Positions 53,691 to 64,000 of a stretch of DNA of 64,000 nucleotides are shown here, in pieces (position 1 is the stretch's first letter; each line of letters begins with the position of its first letter). The notes under the pieces are model-generated. The model was given only the letters and a program-made list of their open reading frames with translations, was not told the DNA's origin and searched no databases. A program made the translations under genes and the position numbers. This DNA comes from Diphasiastrum complanatum (Eukaryota > Streptophyta > Lycopodiopsida > Lycopodiales > Lycopodiaceae): assembly GCA_029204225.1 (NCBI GenBank), contig CM055099.1, positions 50,981,298-51,045,297 of the forward strand, in the 5' to 3' direction.

Positions 53691-53929
53691 AAACTGGCTG
53701 CTTAGAGCTAGCGGATAGAGCAACGTCATAGAGCAGGGAGAAATGCATTTCAGGGTGTTTTTGTCACCATTCTATCAAGCGGAGTGCAGGTGACCTAGTG
53801 ATGGGCTACATTCGTTATTTAGGTACTCGGCCTATTGAGCTTCATTCTAGGTGTAGAAGTTATAAGAGGATTGGATTTTAGCTTCATTTATGACACCTAC
53901 ATGGGTAGCATTGATTATTACCAGGGTTG

Positions 53930-54112
53930 AAACGTGCGAATACGTAGGTATTAGGGCACATCCGTGCCATGCCAATTCTTCGGTTTGAAACAAAAAATGG
54001 TTCAAACCAGGGAGAAAAAAATTCATGTTTTTTTGGGTTTTTTTTTTCTGGCTCGAACCGGCTCCGAACGATTCAAACCGCGGTTCGTGTAACTATGTTT
54101 CACAAATGTAAA
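53930..54112. mobile_element. Short palindrome-rich element, possible small MULE relative (E4)
   Basis: Inverted and direct ggttcaaacc / gctcgaaccgg / ggttcg motifs flank T-rich runs, as in E1-E3 but with another core. No target duplication was found, so assignment is weak. Confidence 0.3.
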
Positions 54113-54239
54113 GACTGACCACAAAGTTGGGCTTCTCACACTTTTCTTAAACATTATCTACCGTTCATAAATTAATATCAGATCTATAGTGTCATTTTGT
54201 AGCTCAAGAGATGATTGATCATAGTATGAAGCAGTAGAT

Positions 54240-55060
54240 ACAACTACAAGGATCGACTCTATCTGAGCTTCCGCATTGGGATCCTCTAGATTCCAGCACT
54301 CATAGGCTTGCATAAGTATATGTGAATCAAATCAAGAATGTTTTTCGCCCTCCCAACACCAGGCTTGTTTAAATTTCTCTCGACATGTGTCTTGTGGCTC
54401 CCAAGTCATTGTACCAAGTATGATCCTCTTGATACGATGACAATGATGATATAAGGATGCTAGAGTCTTCGACTTCACCTTCATCGACAATATTACCAGC
54501 CTGCTTTCAGTTTTCCCTTACCTGATTCCACCAACAATTTTCAACATTCACTCTTCCAATGGCCCTTCTTGTCGCAATAGAAGAACTTGCCTTGCTTCTT
54601 GGTCTTGATGGATGACCCTTCTTCCTCCTGAGCCTTGGAAAACTGTTGTTTGGATTTTTTTTATTGCCCTTTCTCTTGCATTACTTTTGACATGCCGCAA
54701 GTGCTTGATCATCAATATTTTGACGACGAGCTTGCACCTTTTCCCATCGTTGCTTCTCCTGCATCAAGATCCCTGTGAGCTCGTCAAAGGTTGGTAGCCT
54801 TTCTCTTGATGTTATCCCGCTCATGAACATTTGATAGGTATCTGCAATGCCGCATAAAGTGGTGTGCACCAACTCGACATCACGTATGCGCTCACCTATG
54901 GAATGTAGTTTGTCCCTTATTGCCTCGATCTTGGTCATATAAGTTTGAATGTGCTCCCCTTGCTCCATACAAACACTATTCAATTTTGACTTTAAAGACT
55001 TTTTCTTCACGGGTTTGAAGTCTTGAACTGCTCTTTTAGTACATCCCAAGCTTGTCTTGG
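54240..55060 (-). pseudogene. Copia gag and protease, minus strand
   Basis: The gag frame includes EHIQTYMTKIEAIRDKLHSI and LPTFDELTGILMQEKQRWEK (54681-55010). A zinc-knuckle relic FFYCDKKGHWKSEC lies near 54570 with its first Cys lost. Protease NDLGATRHMS near 54390 has the catalytic Ser changed to Leu. Confidence 0.8.
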
Positions 55061-55069
55061 TGTCATGAC

Positions 55070-58000
55070 AGCCACATATCTGAAGCTCAAACTTCGAAAG
55101 AAGAGTGGGACATCTTGAGCTCACTATATGACGTGAGGGACGTGACTTCCATGTTGCATCTCAAAAGAAAATTCTTCATGCTCAAGATGTCAAATGGTAA
55201 TTCACTTCAGAATCACGTTAACCAGTTTAAGAATCTCTTGCAACAATGGCCACTGTCGGATCGATCATCGATGATCAAGATGCAATCGTGACATTGCTTT
55301 CAAGCTTGTCCTCTACATATGTGAACTAGTTGATGATCATATCGACACACCTAGATTTAACTCTCACTAGAGTTATCACTATGTTGCTGCAAGAAGACAA
55401 TCGAAGAAGTCAAGACACCTTGTCGACTTCATCATCTCATGCTCTATATGTAAACAACGGCTCAAAATGATAGAAGAAGAAAAGCTCTAAGCAGTCCAAA
55501 TCAAATCGAAAACTAATGCAAAGTCAAGAGCAATTATCAAATCCATAGTCGAAGAAGAATATGTTTTGTAAGTATTGCAAACTCACCAATCATGATATCC
55601 AGAATTGTAGGGTATTAAAAGCAAAGAATTCTAGCAAACAACCAGATCAACAGGAGAATGCAGTCACAGCATCTCCCAAACTCAACATGGACGAAAGAGC
55701 ATTTATGGTCAAAGACCAAAAGATGCAACTCGATAATTCTTGGTTTTTGGATTCCGGAGCTACTCAACATATGACCAGTCATCGTGAGCATTTTCACTCC
55801 TATATGCCTTACTGTACAAAGAAATATGTTCATCTTGGCGATGATAGCACACACACTATCGAAGGTGAAGGCACTGTAAGATTGATATTCCAGCATGAGC
55901 AATTCTTAACAAATGTTTTGTATGTACCTAAACTCTCTACGAATTTATTATCAATAAATAGAATCATTGTTTTAGATCATAGGGTAGAGTTTGAGTATGA
56001 TCAATGCCAAATTATCGATAGGACAAATAAGATCCTTGCACTCGACAAGAGGCATTGATACTTATATAGATTGGCACATTGTTATTCTGACACTAGTCAA
56101 GCCTGAAAACCTCTGTTCTTGTCAATAAAGCATTACTATGGCATCAAAGATTAGGAAACTTGAATCATACATCTGTGTCGATTGGTCTCAACTATCCAAC
56201 CAACAAAGTTGACCTCCTTGTCTGTCATAGCTGCATCCTTGGAAAATAGACTAGGATTCCTTTTAGATCGAGTCATAGGCATGCACGAAAAGATGTTATA
56301 GATGTCGTTCATTTAGATATATGTGGTCCAATGCAAAACTCTGTCGTTGCTTGATGCAAAGTATTTCATTACCTTCATTGACGAATATTCCAGAATAACA
56401 GTTGTTTACTCATTAAGCAAAAATCGGAGGCTTTCAAAAAATTTTGACAATTCAAAGAGTGTGCAAAAAATGAAACTAGTAAAAGAATTAAAGCACTGAG
56501 GTCCGACAATGGGGGAGAATACATCTCTACCAAATTGAAGGAGTATTGCCTTAACAACGACATTGAGAAACAATACATTACCTCCTATCGCCTCAATCAA
56601 ATGGACTTGTTGAGAGAAAGAACAAAACCTTGGGCGAATCGGCAAAGTGTATGCTTGCTCATGCGACACTTCCAAAGTCCTTCTAGGCTAAAGTTGTTTC
56701 CTCTACAGCTTATATCCAGAATAGATGTTTGACTAAAGGTCTCTCAGACAAAACACCATATGAAATCTGGACAGGCTCCAAACCATCATTATCAAACTTA
56801 CGGGTGTTTAAATGTATCGCTTATGTGCAAATATTGCAAGATCTCAGGAAGAAGCTCAACTTCTAGAGTATCAAATCTATTTTCATTAGCTACACTACTT
56901 TAGATAAAGTTTATAAGTTGTATGATCCTGTCGAGTCAAAGATATTCACCAGTTGGGATATCGTCTTTGTCGACCTCAAAGGTAAGGGCAAAGCTCGTAT
57001 AGTTGAACTATCTGACTCTCTCAAAACATCGAACATTTTTGTTTCTAAGTCGACTATTCTAATTGAAGGTCCTAGTTCGTCTACTCCAGATGAACAACTT
57101 ATCAGCAACAAATCCTAAGATGATGATGTTGCAATTCAACAACTACAGCATGATGAAAATAATTGACTTCGCTCATTATCCAGAAGATCGACAAGAGAAT
57201 GCAAACCACCTATAAGGTATATCGACGAGTCTGCAACTTACCTTGTTCAAGAGTCAACTATTGTCGAAGAGGCACTCAGTCAGCCCAATTCCAATCTCTG
57301 GAAAGAAGCTATGGATAAAGAGTATTCATCTCTTATCAAGAACCAGACTTGGACTATTGTCGAATTACCTATCAGCAGAAATATAGTTGATTGCAAATGG
57401 ATATTTAAAATCAAATACAAGGCAGATGGAAGCATCAGTCAAAGAAAGGGTAGACTTATCGCCAGAGGATTTTCTCAGATACATAATGTCGACTACACTG
57501 ATACTTTCAGTCCAGTAGTTAAACATTCTTCAATTGAACTTCTATTGTCATTTGCTGCTGCAACAGATTTGGAAATACATAAAATGGATGTACAAACAAC
57601 ATATCCTAATGGAGTTATCGAAGAAGATATTTACATGATGCAACCCAAAGGTTATAACATCGAAGGTAAACAGAATCATGTATGTAAACTCCATAAAGCA
57701 CTTTATGGCTTGAAGCAATTTACTTGACCATGGTTTCAAAGGATCAACACTTTTCTTATTGATCACGACTATAAACCAAGCACTTCATATTCTAATGTCT
57801 ACTTCAAGTTAGTGCAACCTTCTTTATCATCACTTTGTATGTGGATGACACATTGATATTCAACAATAGTATCAATCTAATAAAAGAAGCTAAGACAATG
57901 CTATTCTCCATCTCATTATTGTCTAGGTATTCAAATCCAAAGAGACAAAAAATAGAAGTTGATTTACATTATTCAGCAAAGATACATTCATAATGTCTTA

Positions 58001-58210
58001 ATCAGATATAATATGATGAATTGCAAATTAGCTCACTCACCAATGGACCCAGGACTCAAATTGTCGAAGGGGACCAATGTCCTCAGATGGTTGAAGAGAA
58101 GGAGCAGATGCGTGAGTATCATTATCATTCGATAATAAGATCTCTTATGTACGCGATGATCTATACCAGACCAGACATAGCTTTTGTATGCCACTGGTAA
58201 TTATAGACAG
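55070..58210 (+). pseudogene. Degraded copia polyprotein, plus strand
   Basis: Gag KEEWDILSSLYDVRDVTSML (55090), zinc knuckle CKYCKLTNHDIQNC (55570), protease SWFLDSGATQHMTSH (55740). Integrase has RSDNGGEYIS (~56500). RT has NQTWTIVELPISRNIVDCKW (57340), FSPVVKHSSIELLLSFAAAT and [10 protein letters not shown] (57690). Remains of the YVDD and RNase H region run to ~58200. Stops and frameshifts lie throughout. No LTRs were seen. Confidence 0.88.
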
Positions 58211-61200
58211 AATTCATACCAAAATGATAATGACAATCATCTTCAACCACACAAATATTAGACTATCTTATTGAGGCTCTCTGGGATACAATCACCAATG
58301 ATCTGAGTCTATTCCTTAAGTAATAATTACTCTATACCAAGAATATCGTATATCCAATGCACATAATTTTAACTGATGAATCATGATTATTCACAAATCA
58401 TGCATTTTACAAACGATATTATTCAAAGCAGTTAGTCTCTGGTGAATCCTTTTCACAATGATCATTTCTCAATGAACTTCATCCTGGAGTAACCAACTTC
58501 TCAAGTTGATTGCCAATGATTCAAAAATCTCAAATGTATAGGTGCAAAATTCAACTATACTAGTATAACACCACATTTAGATCCTCATCTAAATCATTTA
58601 TAAGTTAAGCCGTAAATCTTCCACAAAAAGATCCGTTAACTCTGCAAGTATTTGTCTCAATAATACTTGATCATATGATTATGTTCACCGACCAGGAATA
58701 CACAGTAGATTCATACAAGATTAATTGTGCACATATGTCAATAATCTCAATATGACCCAGTACATAAACACATGCTTATCTGGCAAATTTCTCCAGAATC
58801 CACATATGTTAATCAAATATCTCACTGAGAATCTTGTAACTCAGCTACTAAAGAATTTCTATTTCTCATGAGTAAATAACATATTCGGAAAAATCTCTGA
58901 GACGAATAATATATTTATCTCATCAACTTTCCAACCCAGTTCTTTCACTCAATCAACCCTTCTCTGATCCTAGTACTCAAAGTAAGATTAGATTGATCTA
59001 ATACAAACACTCAGACTTAAACTCTGATCAAACTTACTCCTCCTCCAATTAAAATGAAATTAGTAACTTTTCACCTTTCATTGTACTACTTATAAATAAT
59101 GATTCAAATTTCAAACCAATTATAGTTCTAGATTGTTCCACACAATCTCTAGAGAATTTCTCTTATTCAAAAAGTTCCAATTTGGTATCTTATTCTGAAT
59201 CTATCCAAAATTACTTTCATTTCTATATATATCACAACTGGTTCTCTTCCAAAAACTATGCAACCAACAGATCTTCAAATAGTTTCATCCCCTCTCCTTT
59301 TAAAAAAATTATCATTTTTTATAAAAGTTAACTAGAAAGATGACATGAAAATATCCAAATCCATGAAAAGTCAATTATAAGTGCTTTCCATAAAAGGCTT
59401 CACTCTATTACAACCAAGACTTTTTCTTCAAATACTTTCAACCCGAGTGACAATACTATCATTCCTCTAAAATCCGTTTATGTAAAAGAGATATTCTAGG
59501 TTTAAGATATTGAAACACAATCACCTTAGAATTTTTTCTAAATTCCAAGTCTACACACCAGAGTAGTAATTCATATGATATAACAGTCTTTCAGAAGAAT
59601 AACTTCATGCTGGAAAGAATCATATAAACCAGTCTGATGTCTTATATTCGAGAAATTACTAGGAAGTAAAGGATCGATTAAGAAAGCCAGAAATAGATTT
59701 GAGGGTTTCTGATTTTGTAATGCCACATTGGGATCTAGATTAAACCTCAAAATTTTCCAAAATACCCCACATTTTATCAATGGTTTTTCTTTTTTCCATA
59801 TCATGACTAGGTACTAAAACACTCCATTGATAATCAAATCTTTACAGTCATAGAATTTCCTTTCCAAAATTACTGATGTCCCATACCACCAGCTCTTCCT
59901 TTTAGAAAACTCTTAATCGCCTTATCTGATATTCTAGATATCCACTGATCATCTAGCTATTCTATAGTCCATATAAGATATTATCTCTTGTTTCCAAAAA
60001 TGAGGAGAATCCATTTATTTAGATGATTGGCATGCCTATCAGATGGATACCATAGATCCATTCCCGATCCTATAATTTAAACAGAAGAATTAACATGTTT
60101 CAATATTACATTCCAATCCTTCCAGGTTAGTGAAAAGCTTCGAAACCCTATTGATGCATCAACTCTAGGGACAAGCTTTTGTCAACTAACGGATCCAATG
60201 TAATCCATGTATCAAATTCTACTTCTAACATCACAATTGACATCCAAAACTGTGGATAACTCAATGGTTACAAAGATATCAGTTATGATCTCAACTAAAT
60301 GAATTCAATCCAAGAAATCAATATCCAGTACTAAGCAATTATTTCCATGGACTACCAAAATCCTAACTGCGAAATAAATTTTTCGAGCCCACTTACTACC
60401 TCTGATGTACACTCTTCTTCCTCCCTTAGGATTTTCAGTTCCCTGAAAATTTATTTTAGCTAAGGCACTAAGAAGATGTACAGACATTAGTAAATGTAAA
60501 AAGTTAATTATTGTACAAAAAAGTCTGAAACAATTTTACTTCTATCCTATACCTGGGTTGAATTCCTGATATACAAAAATCATCACCTAGTATGAAAAAC
60601 AATACTAATATGATCTTTTGCACACATTTCACCATAGGATTTAACTAGGAAATGAAATCAGTTTTTTTTTAAAAAAAAATTGATCAGTTTGTATCAATTA
60701 CAATTTTTTCAATAAAATTGGACTATTTTTTTTTTTATTGATCGGTTTGGCAGTACTCCATCAATATTAACAAAAATTATCAAAACGTCAAAATATGAAA
60801 TTACATGAATGAAAATCCTACCATTAGGATTTCAGTAACCCATAAACTATATCCAACGAGATTTCACTTCCCAGATAAAGAGTTCTATCACCACTCATTC
60901 TATCTGGCCATTTCATATTGTTTGATGGTTTTTAAATTCAATTTTGACAAGTATCTTGCCCAAACATTCATTTGACCCATTTCTAACGATCAGTTCATCA
61001 AAAATATATCAGACAAGTAACCAATTTCAAATTTTAACCAAATATGAAATTCAATAGAAAAGAAAAAAATGAAATTTTAACTTCAACCTGGAAGTACCAT
61101 ACTCCAAAAGTTAAAATGACATTGTATAAACTGCTGGCAAATTCATTGCGGTTCCTTTTGTCAATCTAAAATTATCTATACTCGGAAAATATTTTAGCTT

Positions 61201-62330
61201 TAGTGAAAACATTGTGACTAACTCTGACTGATAAATTTAGTATGGTCAATTCACTAATCTAAACTCATTCCATAGATAGCGAAAAAATGATTGAAAATTT
61301 TGTTTTTTTTTTTCAAAAAATCTCGATTTTTGGCACAATTTACGTAATTTAAAAATTCCGATGAAAATATTGTTAGTACAATAGGGAATCAAAGTTGAAA
61401 AATCGAAATATTGTTCGATTCCTAATGTTACTAAACCAATGTCTAACTGGCATGCAAAGCACACTACATCAGTCACAAAATGTCATTACAGAATTTTTTA
61501 TGTAACTTTCAGTTTTACGGAATTTGTCAGCCAATATCACTAATTTGTGACCCAATCGTTAGAGCACATGTGTATAACCACTCAAATCGACTATAAATCC
61601 CTCATGCATGAAGAATCACACTCAGAATCAACACGCAATCAATCCATGCAAGCATAGTACCACAAATTAGGGAAAAGACTAGCATGCAATCGTAACAATT
61701 ACGGATTTTGTCATTTTGCTCACAAAACTGTCCAAACAGCCATAATTTTGGCTATAGTGCACCAAATTAGGCATTGTAAAGCACAGTACGAAGGGAGACC
61801 AAGTGACCGAGATGCTTGCCACATCAGCCTTCCACCTAGGCTTCACATGTGTGAGAACAGAGTGTCACAAAAATCCATGGTAGGGTGCACTTCTAGCAGG
61901 GCATATGATGTAAAGTCAATCAAACACCTCCCCAAGCTCAAAAGTGATGTTACCAACAGTCTTAAATGGTCTATTAGACTTCTGTGAAGCATTCATACCG
62001 TTCCTAAGAAGAATGAAGATTTCTTGGTTTGTAGAAGTCAAATATTCCAAACTTGATGGAGATGGAGCATAAGCCACCGGCCATCAATTTATAGGTCTGA
62101 TAGACCTGATAGTGCCCTTAAATCTCATTTAGGGTTGCCCACACTTTGTCGGAGTCATTTCCTTAACATTTGAGGCTCTTTGAAAAAAAGAAAAAAATGC
62201 GACTGCATATTTACTCACAATTTCTGACAAGCAAAAAATACGAAAAAGGCGACACTGTTGTCAAACTCCGTGTATTTTTGTAGACTGTGTAAAAACACTT
62301 GTAAATCTGTATAAAAACACAAAAAAATCC
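58211..62330. other. Unassigned AT-rich region
   Basis: About 4.1 kb with no recognisable protein, LTR pair or RNA gene. It separates a plus-strand copia RT (to 58.2 kb) from a copia RNase H end (62.4 kb) in the same orientation, so it may contain an insertion into that element, but I could not find its boundaries. Confidence 0.4.
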
Positions 62331-62394
62331 GCAAAACTGGATAAACAATGGATGAAGATAAAAATTGATTAGTCAATTAGTAAGAAGGAGAATG

Positions 62395-62990
<596 letters not shown>

Positions 62991-62994
62991 TTGG

Positions 62995-64000
62995 AATTTG
63001 ATGCTCAGCCTCAATCCACTCACTTGTAAAATCCACGAAGTGGTGATGTGATTCGACCCATTGAGGTTCTAACTCATTTTTCGAGTCAATATCAATTTTC
63101 TGGTTTTTGATCCCGGAGCATTTTTCGATACATGGATCAAAAATTTCTTCAATATTTAGATCGAAAATTTCTCGAGCTTTTCCCTTGTGGTTGATAAATC
63201 GATCTTCCACAAAAATGACATCTCTACTCGTAAATGTTTTTTTAGTTTCCAGATTGTAGAGCTTGTATGCCTTGTGATTTGGAGAGTAGCCAATGAAAAT
63301 CGATTTTGTGCTTTTGTCATCCAGCTTCTTTCTTAGATCTTCGGGGATCTGAGCATAAGCAATGCATCCAAACACTCTAATATTCTTGAGTGATGGTTTC
63401 AATCCTGTCCACAGCTCATAGGGTGTCTTGCCATTCAGGGCTTTGGTGATGGATTGATTTTGTAGATACGCAACTGTAGTAATAGCTTTTGTCCAGAATT
63501 TTTTCGAGAAAGAGACAAGGGCCAGCATGCTTTTGGCACTTTCGATGAGTGTCCGATTCTTTCGTTCAGTGACACCATTGAACTGAGGTGAGTAGCTAGT
63601 TGTGAATTGTTAATGTATTCTGTTGGCCTTGCAGAACTCCTTAAATTCTGTGGAAATAAATTCTCTCCCTCCATCTGTGCATAGAGGTTTTATCTTCCTC
63701 TGGGTTTGATTTTTTGCAGATGCCTTGTACTGCATGAAAAATTTGAATGCCTCTCATTTGTTCTTCAGAAAATAGGTTTCAGTCCTTTGAGAGAAGTCAT
63801 TGATGAAGGTTAGGAGGTATAGAGCTCCCCTTTGGAAGCAGTCTACATCGGGCCATAAATGTCCCTATGTACGAGACCTAGCAAGCCTTTGGAAGTATGA
63901 ACTGAGTCATAAATGAACGGACTTCTAGCATGCTTGTTGATTATACAGCTTTCACATGGAGAAGTTGGCTTGCTGAAAGGCAAATCTTGTACTAATATCT
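62995..64000 (-). pseudogene. Copia integrase and downstream region, minus strand
   Basis: From right to left: GAG-pre-integrase remains at the window edge, then GGREFISTEFKEFCKANRIH and YSPQFNGVTERKNRTLIESA with a stop at ~63610 between them. LQNQSITKALNGKTPYELWT and RVFGCIAYAQIPEDLRKKLD follow. The element continues beyond the window. Its left end abuts the plus-strand copia purine tract at 62992. Confidence 0.85.

Overview
This window is nuclear DNA of a land plant, almost certainly a flowering plant with long, transposon-filled introns. It carries one recognisable host gene, which has GT-AG introns and an AAA ATPase product. Most of the rest is Ty1/copia and Ty3/gypsy (chromodomain) LTR retrotransposon sequence, with Helitron, CACTA, Mutator-like and probable LINE debris. 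I cannot place the species; large introns of this kind would suit a magnoliid, a basal angiosperm or another large-genome lineage.

The host gene runs over about 36.7 kb on the + strand (1075-37738). It encodes a two-AAA-domain ATPase of the CIP111 / Afg2 / SPATA5 family. I assembled ten exons with canonical GT-AG borders and compatible phases: 1075-1344, 1474-1629, 4672-5711, 6665-6869, 7329-7542, 7770-8251, 8601-9030, 11428-11508, 13550-13740 and 37607-37738. They join into 3201 nt (1066 codons plus stop) with no interruption, close to the Arabidopsis length (about 1020 residues). Both ATPase modules keep Walker A and Walker B. The last exon lies about 23.9 kb beyond exon 9 and is easily missed.

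Intron 2 (3.0 kb) holds a degraded copia RT fragment, a GC-rich Mutator-like fragment and a copia LTR packed with TCGCGA motifs. Intron 9 (23.9 kb) is a nested stack. A minus-strand gypsy element (G4) has a second gypsy element (G1, 14359-31085) inserted in its LTR. G1 contains a plus-strand chromodomain gypsy (G2, about 15905-24105), which is itself split by a copia element (16465-21608, TSD TGAAT). G1 also contains a minus-strand gypsy (G3, about 25040-30457) with an internal inversion, and G3 carries a 621-bp Mutator-like element with a perfect 9-bp target duplication. A second Mutator-like element, an LTR with primer binding site and a LINE fragment follow before exon 10.

Downstream of the gene (38.5-64 kb) I see no intact host gene. 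The region holds a copia RNase H fragment, a CACTA transposase remnant (41.2-42.3 kb) and a short GIY-YIG nuclease-like frame (43698-43916). A minus-strand Rep/PIF1 Helitron (about 44.26-47.73 kb) follows and is fused in frame to a copia gag. Several copia fragments in both orientations come after that, including an inverted pair of integrase pieces. The 58.2-62.3 kb stretch is AT-rich and unassigned.

The less ordinary signals are: (i) a set of Mutator-like elements with 9-bp duplications that share a plan but carry different CpG-rich palindromic end motifs; (ii) the GIY-YIG frame next to the Helitron; (iii) fifteen TCGCGA sites in one LTR; and (iv) an intact ATPase gene that must splice across the nested retrotransposons.
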